A DNA stretch of 64,000 nt from the NCBI RefSeq assembly GCF_003594885.1, contig NZ_QZEZ01000003.1, forward strand, positions 248,001-312,000, read 5' to 3'. The notes under the pieces were generated by a model. The model worked only from the letters and a program-made list of their open reading frames with translations. It ran no database searches and was not told where the DNA came from. Below, piece after piece: positions 1 through 7,889 of the stretch. Position 1 is the first letter of the stretch; every line of letters begins with the position of its first letter. The position numbers were made by a program, and so were the translations under genes. The stretch is from Vallicoccus soli (GTDB taxonomy: Bacteria; Actinomycetota; Actinomycetes; Motilibacterales; Motilibacteraceae).

Positions 1-1
1 C

Positions 2-424
2 GGGGCCCTCTACAACACCATCGTCCACCACGAGGCCCAGGCCGCGGCGGTCGTCGAGGCCGTCCGGCGGTACGACCCCTCCCTGCCGGTCCTCGGCCTG
101 CCGGGCTCGCAGTGGCTCCGGCTCGCCGGCGAGGCCGGGCTGCGCACGGTCGGCGAGGCGTTCGCCGACCGGGCGTACACCCCCGAGGGGACGCTCGTGA
201 GCCGGCGCGAGCCGGGGGCGGTGCTCCACGACGCCGACGAGATCGCCGGGCGCTGCGTGCGGATGGCCACGCAGCGGGAGGTCGTCGCGGTCGACGGCAG
301 CGTCGTGGCCGTCGACGCGCAGTCGATCTGCGTGCACGGCGACACCCCCGGCGCCGTGGCGATCGCGCGCTCGGTGCGCGAGGCGCTCACCGGCGCGGGC
401 GTCGAGCTGGGCTCGTTCGCGTGA
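2..424 (+). CDS. pxpA: 5-oxoprolinase subunit A (LamB/YcsF family), 5'-truncated
   Basis: This is the C-terminal 140 residues of PxpA, which with PxpB and PxpC forms the ATP-dependent 5-oxoprolinase that opens 5-oxo-L-proline to L-glutamate. The reading frame is open from base 2 and starts inside the gene ([17 protein letters not shown]). The LamB/YcsF C-terminal signature [12 protein letters not shown] lies about 28 residues before the stop, in the position usual for the family. It is followed after 25 bases by pxpB, so it is the first visible gene of a pxpABC operon. The N-terminus and promoter lie outside the window. Confidence 0.93.
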   Translation, partial: GALYNTIVHHEAQAAAVVEAVRRYDPSLPVLGLPGSQWLRLAGEAGLRTVGEAFADRAYTPEGTLVSRREPGAVLHDADEIAGRCVRMATQREVVAVDGSVVAVDAQSICVHGDTPGAVAIARSVREALTGAGVELGSFA

Positions 425-449
425 CGCGCCGGCGGGGAGGGAGCGCGCC

Positions 450-1055
450 GTGAGGGTGCTGCCCTGCGGCGACGCCGCGCTGCTCGTCGAGCTCGCGGAC
501 CTCGACGAGGTCCTCGGGATCAGCGCGGCGCTGCGGGCCGCGCCCCCGCCCGGCGTCGACGAGGTGGTCCCCGCGGCGCGCACGGTGCTCGTGCGGTGCG
601 CGCCCGGGGCGCTCGACGCGGTGGCGGCGGCCGTGCGGGCCACCCGCCCGCTCGCGCCCGGCGCCGCCGCCGTCGACCAGGTCGAGGTGCCGGTCACGTA
701 CGACGGGGCCGACCTCGAGGAGGCCGCCGCCCTGCTCGGCTGGGACGGCCCGGAGCTCGTGCGGCGGCACACCGGCACCACCTGGACCGTGGCCTTCTGC
801 GGCTTCGCCCCGGGGTTCGGCTACCTCGTCGCGGACGGCGGGTGGCCGCAGGTGCCGCGGCGCAGCAGCCCCCGCACCCGGGTGCCCCCGGGCTCGGTGG
901 CCCTCGCCGCCGAGTTCAGCGGGGTCTACCCGCGCGAGTCCCCCGGCGGCTGGCAGCTCGTCGGGCGGACCGACCTGCCCGTGCTCGACCTCGACCGCGA
1001 CCCGCCCGCGCTGCTGCGCCCGGGCGTGCGGGTCCGCTTCGTGGAGGCGGCGTGA
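450..1055 (+). CDS. pxpB: 5-oxoprolinase subunit B (KipI family)
   Basis: 201 residues, the usual length for PxpB/KipI proteins. The carboxyltransferase C/D fold signatures are present: DAALLVEL near the N-terminus and the FCGFAPGFGYL stretch around residues 113-123, followed by PRTRVPPGSVALA. It pairs with PxpC to form the ATP-dependent 5-oxoprolinase. The GTG start at 450 has a purine-rich GGGGAGGG site about 9 bases upstream. The stop overlaps the start of pxpC by 4 bases (GTGA), which implies translational coupling. A Kip-type sporulation-inhibitor role is unlikely in this operon context. Confidence 0.93.
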   Translation: MRVLPCGDAALLVELADLDEVLGISAALRAAPPPGVDEVVPAARTVLVRCAPGALDAVAAAVRATRPLAPGAAAVDQVEVPVTYDGADLEEAAALLGWDGPELVRRHTGTTWTVAFCGFAPGFGYLVADGGWPQVPRRSSPRTRVPPGSVALAAEFSGVYPRESPGGWQLVGRTDLPVLDLDRDPPALLRPGVRVRFVEAA

Positions 1056-1903
1056 CGGCCCGGGCGCTCGAGGTGCTGCGGCCCGGTGCCCTCGCCACCG
1101 TGCAGGACCTCGGGCGCCCCGGGCTCGCCGCGCTCGGCGTCGGCCGCTCGGGCGCCGCGGACCGCGCGTCGCTGCGCCTGGCGAACCGCGTCGTCGGCAA
1201 CCACGAGGGCGAGGCCTGCGTCGAGGTCACGCTGGGCGGCCTCGCCGTGCGGGCCGTCGGCGACCTGCTCGTGGCCGCCGCCGGCGCCCCCTGCCCCGGC
1301 ACGGCCGGGACGGGGGTGCCGACGTACCTCGCCGACGGCGAGGTGCTCGAGCTCGGGACGCCCCCGACGGGGCTGCGGACCTACCTCGCGGTCGCCGGGG
1401 GGCTGGCCGTCGACCGCGTGCTCGGCTCGCGCAGCACCGACGTGCTCGCCGGCATCGGGCCGCCCGCCCTCACCCCGGGGCAGCGCCTGCCCGTCGGTGC
1501 GCCGCGCCAGCCGCGCCGGCTCGTCGACGTGGCGCCCGTCCCGCCACCGCCGGACGGCGAGGTCGGTCTGCGCGTCGTCCCCGGGCCGCGCGACGACTGG
1601 TTCGCCGAGGGGGCGCTCGGGGCGCTGCTCGGCGGGGCGTACGAGGTGACGGCCGACAGCAACCGGGTCGGCATGCGGCTGCAGGGGCCCGGGCTCGAGC
1701 GGGCCCGCGACGGCGAGCTGCCGAGCGAGGGCATGGTCCCCGGCTCGCTGCAGGTCCCGCCCAGCGGCCAGCCGACGCTGTTCCTCGCCGACCACCCGGT
1801 GACCGGCGGCTACCCGGTGGTCGCGGTGGTCGTGCGGGACGACGTGGACCGCGCGGCCCAGGTGCGGCCCGGCCAGACGGTCCGGTTCCGCCGGGCCCGC
1901 TGA
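1052..1903 (+). CDS. pxpC: 5-oxoprolinase subunit C (biotin-dependent carboxyltransferase/KipA family)
   Basis: 283 residues. The start is the GTG at 1052, which overlaps the pxpB stop; upstream extensions in this frame are shadow sequence over pxpB. N-terminal VLRPGALATVQDLGRPG and the internal TYLAVAGGL and SDRVGMRL-like (SNRVGMRLQG) blocks are characteristic of the KipA/urea-amidolyase C-terminal family. With PxpA and PxpB it completes the 5-oxoprolinase, a housekeeping route for removing pyroglutamate formed spontaneously from glutamine and glutamate. The downstream gene begins 66 bases later. Confidence 0.92.
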   Translation: MTARALEVLRPGALATVQDLGRPGLAALGVGRSGAADRASLRLANRVVGNHEGEACVEVTLGGLAVRAVGDLLVAAAGAPCPGTAGTGVPTYLADGEVLELGTPPTGLRTYLAVAGGLAVDRVLGSRSTDVLAGIGPPALTPGQRLPVGAPRQPRRLVDVAPVPPPPDGEVGLRVVPGPRDDWFAEGALGALLGGAYEVTADSNRVGMRLQGPGLERARDGELPSEGMVPGSLQVPPSGQPTLFLADHPVTGGYPVVAVVVRDDVDRAAQVRPGQTVRFRRAR

Positions 1904-1969
1904 GGAACAGCCCGCCGCGGCACCCGGTTGGGCACGGCCACAGGGGACCGACCAGGAGGAGGACGCAGC

Positions 1970-2593
1970 ATGCGCATCGGCATCATCGGCTCCGGCAACA
2001 TCGGCGGCACGCTCACCCGCCGGTTCCGGGGGCTCGGGCACGAGGTCGTCGTCGCGAACTCGCGGGGCCCGGAGTCCCTGCGGGACCTCGCGGCGGAGAC
2101 GGGCGCCACCGCCGGGACGGTCGAGGACGCGGCCCGCGACGCGGCGCTCGTCGTGGTGGCGGTGCCCCTGCGGGCCGTGCCCGACCTGCCCGCAGGGCTC
2201 TTCGACGGCCTCGTGGTCGTGGACGCGAACAACTACTACCCCCAGCGGGACGGCGAGATCGCTCCCCTCGCCGAGGGGACGACGTCGAGCCGGTGGATGG
2301 CGGATCACCTCGCGGGCGCGCGCGTCGTCAAGGCCTTCAACAACATCCAGGCCCAGCACCTGCTCGAGCGCGGGCGCCCGCAGGGCCAGAACCGGATAGC
2401 GCTTCCCGTCGCGGGTGACGACGAGCGGGCCAAGGCGCTCGTGCTCGCGCTCGTCGACGACCTCGGGTTCGACCCCGTCGACGCCGGCACGCTCGACGAG
2501 AGCTGGCGCCAGCAGCCCGGCACCCCGGTCTACGGCACCGACGGCTCGGCCGCCGAGGTGCGCGGCCACCTCGCCGCCGCGGAGCGTCCGTGA
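1970..2593 (+). CDS. NAD(P)-binding reductase, F420:NADP-reductase-like
   Basis: 207 residues. The N-terminal Rossmann motif [12 protein letters not shown] lies at residues 4-15, and the protein has the short layout of the NADPH-dependent F420 reductase / pyrroline-carboxylate-reductase-like superfamily, with [12 protein letters not shown] as the expected phosphate-binding strand. The ATG at 1970 is chosen over an ATG/GTG 42 bases upstream because a strong AGGAGGAGG site ends 8 bases before it. Its stop overlaps the start of the DUF1445 gene by 4 bases, so it is co-translated with it and probably belongs to the pxp operon. The substrate is not evident, and an F420 role is only one option. Confidence 0.8.
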   Translation: MRIGIIGSGNIGGTLTRRFRGLGHEVVVANSRGPESLRDLAAETGATAGTVEDAARDAALVVVAVPLRAVPDLPAGLFDGLVVVDANNYYPQRDGEIAPLAEGTTSSRWMADHLAGARVVKAFNNIQAQHLLERGRPQGQNRIALPVAGDDERAKALVLALVDDLGFDPVDAGTLDESWRQQPGTPVYGTDGSAAEVRGHLAAAERP

Positions 2594-3402
2594 CCGCGGG
2601 CACCGCGGCACCGTCCCCGCAGGGCACCGCGGCGCTGTCCGGCGCGCAGGCGCGCGAGCGCTTCCGTGCCGGGCACGTCGCTCCGACGAGCGGCTGGTGC
2701 GCGGGCCTGACCCAGGCCAACCTCGTGGTGCTGCCGCGGGACTGGGCGTACGACCTGCTGCTCTTCGCCCAGCGCAACCCGGGGCCGTGCCCGGTGCTCG
2801 ACGTGACGGACGCGGGGTCGCACGCGACCGCGCTCGCCCCCGGCGCGGACCTGCGCACCGACCTGCCGCGCTACCGAGTGTGGCGCGACGGCGAGCTCGT
2901 CGACGAGCCGACCGACGTCGTCGACCTGTGGCGCGAGGACCTCGTGGCCTTCCTCGTCGGGTGCTCGTTCAGCTTCGAGGGGCGCCTGCTCGACGCGGGG
3001 GTGCCGCTGCGCCACGTCGCGGAGGGCCGCAACGTGGCAATGTACGTGACCGACCGGCCGTGCCGGCCCGCCGGGCGCCTGCAGGGGCCGCTGGTCGTCT
3101 CGATGCGCCCGGTGCGCGCGGACCTCGTGCCGACCGCGGTGCAGGTCACGGCGCGCATGCCGTCGGTGCACGGCGCCCCGGTGCACGTGGGCGCGCCCGC
3201 CGCGCTGGGCATCCGCGACCTCGACCGGCCCGACTTCGGCGACCCGGTGCGCGTCGCCGAGGACGAGGTGCCGGTGTTCTGGGCCTGCGGGGTGACGCCG
3301 CAGGCGGCGGTGATGGCCTCGCGCCCGCCGTTCGCGATCACCCACGCCCCCGGGCACATGCTCGTCACGGACGCGCCCGACGCGGCGTACGCGCTGCCCT
3401 GA
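2590..3402 (+). CDS. DUF1445 family hydro-lyase / D-glutamate cyclase-like protein
   Basis: 270 residues, the normal length for UPF0317/DUF1445 proteins. Family landmarks are [15 protein letters not shown] (about residue 37), the [13 protein letters not shown] block (about residue 121), [12 protein letters not shown], and the C-terminal [11 protein letters not shown] and [12 protein letters not shown] segments. The mammalian relative DGLUCY converts D-glutamate to 5-oxo-D-proline, which fits placement beside 5-oxoprolinase genes. Bacterial members are annotated only as putative hydro-lyases. The GTG at 2590 overlaps the preceding TGA. Membership is clear; the reaction here is inferred from family and neighbours. 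Confidence 0.88.
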   Translation: MTAGTAAPSPQGTAALSGAQARERFRAGHVAPTSGWCAGLTQANLVVLPRDWAYDLLLFAQRNPGPCPVLDVTDAGSHATALAPGADLRTDLPRYRVWRDGELVDEPTDVVDLWREDLVAFLVGCSFSFEGRLLDAGVPLRHVAEGRNVAMYVTDRPCRPAGRLQGPLVVSMRPVRADLVPTAVQVTARMPSVHGAPVHVGAPAALGIRDLDRPDFGDPVRVAEDEVPVFWACGVTPQAAVMASRPPFAITHAPGHMLVTDAPDAAYALP

Positions 3403-3431
3403 CCCGGCCGCCCCCGCAGGGGACGGCCGGG
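3403..3431. terminator. bidirectional hairpin terminator between convergent genes
   Basis: The stop of the DUF1445 gene is followed at once by an inverted repeat. CCCGGCCG (3403-3410) pairs with CGGCCGGG (3424-3431), and the inner CCCC/GGGG extends the stem with one bulged A. It lies between the DUF1445 gene on the plus strand and the SDR gene on the minus strand, so it can serve both. There is no T-run, as is common in GC-rich actinobacteria. Confidence 0.6.
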
Positions 3432-3447
3432 CCGGGGAGGAGACCGG

Positions 3448-4344
3448 TCAGGGCAGGGGGGAGCCGCCCGTGACGCCGATCGTCTCGCCCGCGACGTAGC
3501 TCGACTCCTGCGAGGCGAGGAACACGAAGGCCGGCGCGAGCTCGGCCGGCTGCCCGGCGCGCCCGAGCGGGGTCTGCCCGCCGAACTCCGGCAGGTTATC
3601 CTGCGGCTGCCCGCCGGTGACCTGCAGCGGCGTCCACACCGGGCCCGGCGCGACGATGTTGACGCGCACGCCCTTCGGCGCGACCTGCTGCGCGAGCGCC
3701 TTGCAGAACGTGTTGATCGCCGACTTCGTCGTGGCGTAGTCGAGCAGGTTCGGCGAGGGCTGGTACGCCTGGATCGACGACGTCCCGATGATCGCCGCGC
3801 CGGGGCGCATGTGCGGCAGCGCCGCCTTCGCCAGCCAGAAGAGCGCGTACACGTTGGTCTTGAGGGTCTGGTCGAACTGCTCGGACGTGAGGTCCGCGAT
3901 CTCCTCGACGGCGGTCTGCTTGCCGGCGTTGCTGACGAGGACGTCGACCCGGCCGAACGCCTCGACCGTGCGGTCCACGAGCTCGCGGCACGTCGACTCC
4001 TCGGAGAGGTCGCCCGGCACCTTGACGGCCTTGCGGCCGGCCTCCTCGACGAGGCGGGCCACCTCGTCGGCGTCCTGCTCCTCCGACGGGAGGTAGGACA
4101 GGACGACGTCGGCGCCCTCCCGGGCGTACGCGATGGCGACGGCGCGGCCGATGCCGGAGTCGGCGCCGGTCACGACCGCGACGCGGTCCTGCAGCCGGCC
4201 GGTGCCGCGGTACGTCGCCTCGCCGTGGTCCGGCTTCAGGTCCATCTCGGACGCCAGGCCCGGGGCCTGCTGCTGCTCGGCGGGGAACTGCGGCCCGGGG
4301 TACTGCGTGGTCGGGTCCTGGAGCGTGTACTGGTCGGTGGCCAT
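3448..4344 (-). CDS. SDR family oxidoreductase (YghA/general stress dehydrogenase type)
   Basis: 298 residues. The N-terminal extension of about 50 residues ([20 protein letters not shown] and onward) is typical of the YghA/GSP39 subgroup. Next come the cofactor motif TGADSGIG, the structural SNAG motif, the catalytic Ser in IIGTSSIQ and the YATTK Tyr-Lys pair. The C-terminus ends in the common SDR element [16 protein letters not shown]. The start at 4344 gives the family N-terminus; the in-frame extension to 4425 runs into the inverted repeats upstream. The substrate is unknown. Relatives are stress-induced NADP-dependent alcohol or sugar dehydrogenases. Confidence 0.9.
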   Translation of the reverse strand: MATDQYTLQDPTTQYPGPQFPAEQQQAPGLASEMDLKPDHGEATYRGTGRLQDRVAVVTGADSGIGRAVAIAYAREGADVVLSYLPSEEQDADEVARLVEEAGRKAVKVPGDLSEESTCRELVDRTVEAFGRVDVLVSNAGKQTAVEEIADLTSEQFDQTLKTNVYALFWLAKAALPHMRPGAAIIGTSSIQAYQPSPNLLDYATTKSAINTFCKALAQQVAPKGVRVNIVAPGPVWTPLQVTGGQPQDNLPEFGGQTPLGRAGQPAELAPAFVFLASQESSYVAGETIGVTGGSPLP

Positions 4345-4389
4345 GCCCCAGCCGTCCCCCGCGGACCGGGGCCCGGAACCCCCCGGGTT

Positions 4390-4442
4390 CCGCAGAAGGC
4401 GCCCTTGTGGCGAACTAGTCACCACGAAGGCGCCTTCTGCGG
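4390..4442. terminator. long perfect hairpin between minus-strand genes
   Basis: A 14-base perfect inverted repeat, CCGCAGAAGGCGCC (4390-4403) against GGCGCCTTCTGCGG (4429-4442). The inner arms (CTTGTGG/CCACGAA) are nearly complementary and the apex contains ACTAGT. A second, smaller inverted repeat (CGGAACCC 4374-4381 / GGGTTCCG 4385-4392) overlaps its left edge, so the two stems are mutually exclusive. It sits just downstream of the M28 peptidase stop on the minus strand and upstream of the SDR start. A terminator for the peptidase is the simplest reading. Confidence 0.5.
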
Positions 4443-4464
4443 GACCGGGGTCCCGGCAGCGGGC

Positions 4465-5922
4465 TCAGCGGGCGGGCACCGGCGCCACCGCCGGGCTGCG
4501 GTAGCCGTTGCGCCCGACCGCGCGCACCCCGAACGACGCGTTGTCCTTCGACAGGTCGATGCGCGCCCGCCCGGAGCGCCCGACGCGCACGACGTGCGTC
4601 CAGTCCGGGGCGTCCGTGGGGCGCCACAGCACCTCGTACGCCGCCGCGTCGTCGGCCACCTCCCACACCAGCTCGGTGTCGTTGGTGAGCTCCGCGGTGA
4701 GGACCTGGACCCCCTCCGGCGTGCCCGGGCCCTGCGCCAGGGACCACAGCGCCGCCCCGTTGACCCGCGCCACCCGCGCGATGTAGCCCCAGTCGCAGAA
4801 GCGCGGGAGGTCGCCGTACTGCACGCCGTCCTCGACCCGGACGTCCTGGTGCTGGTGCGCGAAGTCCTCGTGGGGCTCGGTGAAGCGCGCCGCCGCCCAG
4901 CCCTGCTCGAGGAACGGGATGTGGTCGCCGCCGCGCAGGTAGCGGTCGCGCCGGTAGATCGTGCGCACCTGCATCCCGGTGGCGCCGTTCTCCGCCACGG
5001 AGGTCACGAAGCGGGCCAGCTGGCGCGGGGGCGAGTCGTTCTCGCCGCCGACCGAGCGCCGGACCGCCGCCTGCTCCGGCGTCTCGGCGGTGGGCACGCC
5101 CTCGGCGAAGAGCCGCACGCTGCGCGGGTCGCGCTCGCCGTCGTCGGCCCGGCTCGCGCCGATGATGTCGTTGGTGAACATGCCCTGGACGTCCGCGCCC
5201 GAGGCCGCGAGCTGCTCGGCGAGGTGGTTCGCGCCGTAGAGGCCCTGCTCCTCCCCCGCCACCGCCGCGAAGACGATGGTGGCCGCGGGGCGCGTACGGG
5301 CCATGAGGCGGGCCAGCTCCATGACGGCGGCCACGCCCGAGGCGTCGTCGTCGGCGCCGGGGGCGTCGCTCTCGGCGTCCATGACGTCCGTCGCGCGCGA
5401 GTCGTAGTGCCCGGAGACGACGTACGTGCGGGCCGACCCCTCGGAGCCGCGCAGGGTCGCGACGACGTTGGTGATCCGGGTCGCGACGGGGATGCGCGAG
5501 GCGGGCTCCTGCACGTACGACTGCAGCTCCACCGTCATGCGCCCGCCGCTGGCCGCCGCGTAGCGCTGCATCTGCGCGAGGATCCAGTCGCGGGCCGCGC
5601 CGATGCCGCGCCGCGGGTCGTCCTGCGCCGAGAGCGTGTGCCGGGTGCCGAAGGACGCGAGCTTGCGCACCGTGGCCTCGATGCGCCGCTCGTCGACCCG
5701 GCGCAGCAGCGCGCGCAGGTCGGCGTCCGGGGCCTGGGGCCGGTACGGGCGCCCGGGGCCGGCCGGCCAGGCGTCCTCACCGTGGCCCGCCGTGACCGCG
5801 ACCGCGGCGCCGGCGGGCAGCGAGGTCGCGGCGGCGGTGCCGGCGAGGAGCGCGGCGCCGCCGAGGAGGACGCCGCGGCGGGAGGTCCCGGCGTCGTCGC
5901 CGGTCGTGCGGGTGCGAGGCAT
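4465..5922 (-). CDS. exported M28-family metallopeptidase with C-terminal FN3-like domain
   Basis: 485 residues. The N-terminus has a twin-arginine-like signal (TSRRGVLLGGAALLAGTAA). The di-zinc M28 ligand motifs follow in order: GHYDS (about residue 169), GADDDASGVAA, the catalytic EE of AGEEQGLYGA, NDIIG, and a late HEDFAHQH block. The last 90 or so residues, with LVWEVADDAAAYEVLWR and FGVRAVGRNGYRS, resemble a fibronectin type III module. It is probably an extracellular aminopeptidase or carboxypeptidase. The start at 5922 is preferred because it places the RR motif near the N-terminus; the frame is open upstream to 6015. Confidence 0.88.
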   Translation of the reverse strand: MPRTRTTGDDAGTSRRGVLLGGAALLAGTAAATSLPAGAAVAVTAGHGEDAWPAGPGRPYRPQAPDADLRALLRRVDERRIEATVRKLASFGTRHTLSAQDDPRRGIGAARDWILAQMQRYAAASGGRMTVELQSYVQEPASRIPVATRITNVVATLRGSEGSARTYVVSGHYDSRATDVMDAESDAPGADDDASGVAAVMELARLMARTRPAATIVFAAVAGEEQGLYGANHLAEQLAASGADVQGMFTNDIIGASRADDGERDPRSVRLFAEGVPTAETPEQAAVRRSVGGENDSPPRQLARFVTSVAENGATGMQVRTIYRRDRYLRGGDHIPFLEQGWAAARFTEPHEDFAHQHQDVRVEDGVQYGDLPRFCDWGYIARVARVNGAALWSLAQGPGTPEGVQVLTAELTNDTELVWEVADDAAAYEVLWRPTDAPDWTHVVRVGRSGRARIDLSKDNASFGVRAVGRNGYRSPAVAPVPAR

Positions 5923-6026
5923 GTGCCGGTTGTATTGCGCTACGCCGTGCTTGTCCATGCACCGTGAGTAAAGATCCGGCCACGGGGGACGGTCGCGCCA
6001 CACGTCCCCGTGCACCGGAGGTTGCT

Positions 6027-6266
6027 GTGAGCGACGCGAGCGGCCGGGCCAGGCCCAGCGTGAGCACCGAGCGCTGCGAGGCCTGCGGCGCGCCCGGCGT
6101 CGTCCTGCTCGACGTCATGGCGCCGCCCGGCGAGGAGCCGACCCAGATGCGCTCGTGCAGCCGCTGCGAGACCCGCTCGTGGTGGCGCGGGGGCGAGCGC
6201 GTGCCGATGGCCGAGGTGCTCGGCAGCGCCGCCCGCACCCCCTCGCGCCCGCGCAAGAAGCGCTGA
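6027..6266 (+). CDS. small zinc-ribbon protein, function unknown
   Basis: 79 residues. Two CxxC knuckles, CEAC and CSRC, are about 31 residues apart and are followed by TRSWWRGGERVPMAEVL and a basic C-terminal tail. This is the layout of a single zinc ribbon. The GTG at 6027 is preferred over the ATG at 5964 because CCGGAGG precedes it at good spacing and the upstream segment lies in the divergent promoter region of the M28 gene. Similar small proteins occur in actinobacteria without assigned function. Both CxxC pairs being intact argues that it is a real gene. Confidence 0.75.
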   Translation: MSDASGRARPSVSTERCEACGAPGVVLLDVMAPPGEEPTQMRSCSRCETRSWWRGGERVPMAEVLGSAARTPSRPRKKR

Positions 6267-6282
6267 CGGGGGCGCCGCGCCG

Positions 6283-6894
6283 CTACCCGCGCGGCGGGCG
6301 GAGCAGCCCCCAGCACCGCAGGCCGTCGACCTGCTGCTTCGACACCGGACCGAAGCCGTGGCGGGCGTAGAAGGCCAGGTTCCGCTGCAGGTGGGTGTCG
6401 AGGTACACCGGCGTCCCCGCGGCGTCGGCACGGGCGAGGACCGGGGCGAGCAGGGCCGCGCCGACCCCCTGCCGGCGCCGGCCGGGGTCGGTGCCGAGCA
6501 GCCAGAGGTACCAGTGGGGCCCGGTGACGGCCCGGTGCCGCTCGCGCTCCATCGCCCCGACGACGGCGGCCGTGCCGCGCACCGCGCGGGCCCCGAGGCG
6601 CAGCGTCTGCAGCGCCATCCCCGAGCGCAGCATCCGCAGCGCACCGACCTCGGTCTCCCCCGGCGGGAGCCAGCAGGCGACGCCGCCCACCTCCGGGGTC
6701 GTCGAGACCTCGCCGTACCGCAGGCAGCAGTCCTGGATGCTCCCGAGCACGCCCGGCAGCCGGCGACGGCGCCGCTCGGGGTCCGGCACCAGGTGGACCA
6801 TCATGGGGTCGTCGCGGAAGGCGGCCGCCAGGACCGCCGCGGCGGCGGCGCGTCGGTCGCGCGGCAGCGGGACCACGGGGGGCGACGTGGGCAC
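6283..6894 (-). CDS. GNAT family N-acetyltransferase
   Basis: 203 residues. The acetyl-CoA-binding motif A is seen as LLGTDPGRRRQGVGAALLAPVL (about residues 131-151), with the preceding WYLWLLG strand and the later LDTHLQRNLAFYARHGF segment that closes a GNAT fold. A Trp- and Pro-containing insert (GGVACWLPPGETE) is common in the actinobacterial subgroup that acts on unknown small molecules. It converges on the zinc-ribbon gene with a 16-base gap. The substrate cannot be inferred. Confidence 0.87.
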   Translation of the reverse strand: MPTSPPVVPLPRDRRAAAAAVLAAAFRDDPMMVHLVPDPERRRRRLPGVLGSIQDCCLRYGEVSTTPEVGGVACWLPPGETEVGALRMLRSGMALQTLRLGARAVRGTAAVVGAMERERHRAVTGPHWYLWLLGTDPGRRRQGVGAALLAPVLARADAAGTPVYLDTHLQRNLAFYARHGFGPVSKQQVDGLRCWGLLRPPRG

Positions 6895-6925
6895 GGGCCC
6901 ACTGTGGCACCGGCGCCGAGCGCTG

Positions 6926-7807
6926 TCAGCGGGCCCCGGCCGGTCCGCGCAGCCGCTCCAGCAGCCCCATCGCGTCGAACGGCGCGCGCACCTTCACGTC
7001 GTTGTCGAAGTAGACGTGCACGTCCCGCGGCGCCGCGGGCCGCGGCGGCGTGAGCAGCCGGGCCCCCGGCGGGTCCTCCCCCGCCGCCCAGGTGCGCGCC
7101 CTCGCTGCCCAGGCGTCGAGCGCCGGGGGGTCGTACCCGCTGACGTAGAGCTCCTCGCTGCCGTGCAGGCGCACGTAGGTGAACCCGGCCGTCTGGTCCT
7201 CGACGAGCGGCCACTTCCCCGCCGTGTCGGCGACGACGAGCGCGACCCGGTGCGCGCGCAGCTGCTCGACGAGCGCCGGGACCTCGTACGAGGCGTGGCG
7301 CACCTCGAGCGCGTGGCGCACCGGCCGGTCGGGGTCGTCGGTGGTGGTCCAGGCGCGCCCCTCGAGCCGCCCGTCGTGGCGGCCCGCGAGCTGGGCGGCC
7401 TCGCCCGCGGTGCGCGGCAGCTGGCGCAGGAAGCCCTCGAGGCGGTCCGGGTCGTAGTGCAGCTGCGGCGGCAGCTGCCAGAGCACCGGCCCGAGCTTGG
7501 CGCCCAGCGCCAGCACCCCCGAGGCGAAGAAGTTGGCCAGCGCCGTCTCGACGCCGGCGAGCTTGCGCAGGTGCGTGATGAAGCGCCCGCCCTTGACGCT
7601 CAGCACGAAGCCGTCCGGGGTGCGCTCGGCCCACGACCGGTACGACTCCGGGCGCTGCAGGGAGTAGAACGAGCCGTTGACCTCGATCGAGGTCGTCCGG
7701 GCCGCGGCGTGCTCCAGCTCGAGGCGCTGCGGCAGCCCGCGGGGGTAGAACGAGCCCCGCCAGGGGGCGTACGTCCACCCGGAGATCCCCACGTAGTAGG
7801 CCGCCAC
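6926..7807 (-). CDS. DUF72 domain-containing protein
   Basis: 293 residues with the DUF72 (YecE-like) TIM-barrel signatures: VGISGWTYAPWRGSFYP at the N-terminus, SIEVNGSFYSLQRPES (about residues 40-55), FVLSVKGGRFITHLRKL, LGPVLWQLPP, and a C-terminal VHVYFDNDVKVRAP. The family is widespread, structurally related to sugar-phosphate barrels, and has no firmly assigned reaction. The start fits the family N-terminus exactly. The gene is divergent from phoD across an 82-base gap that contains a GCATGATC repeat copy. Confidence 0.9.
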   Translation of the reverse strand: MAAYYVGISGWTYAPWRGSFYPRGLPQRLELEHAAARTTSIEVNGSFYSLQRPESYRSWAERTPDGFVLSVKGGRFITHLRKLAGVETALANFFASGVLALGAKLGPVLWQLPPQLHYDPDRLEGFLRQLPRTAGEAAQLAGRHDGRLEGRAWTTTDDPDRPVRHALEVRHASYEVPALVEQLRAHRVALVVADTAGKWPLVEDQTAGFTYVRLHGSEELYVSGYDPPALDAWAARARTWAAGEDPPGARLLTPPRPAAPRDVHVYFDNDVKVRAPFDAMGLLERLRGPAGAR

Positions 7808-7838
7808 GGGGACCTCCTGCCCGCGGGGGGCGCCACCT

Positions 7839-7853
7839 GCGCATGATCACGGC
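7839..7853 (+). repeat. GCGCATGATCRCSGC intergenic element, copy 1
   Basis: GCGCATGATCACGGC lies in the gap between the divergent DUF72 and phoD genes. It is identical to the copies at 36230-36244 and (reverse) 36318-36332. Because the flanking genes diverge, this copy cannot be a shared transcription terminator. Confidence 0.7.
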
Positions 7854-7889
7854 AGGGGAAGGGGCGGAGGGCGCGCGCGGCGCGCCGGC

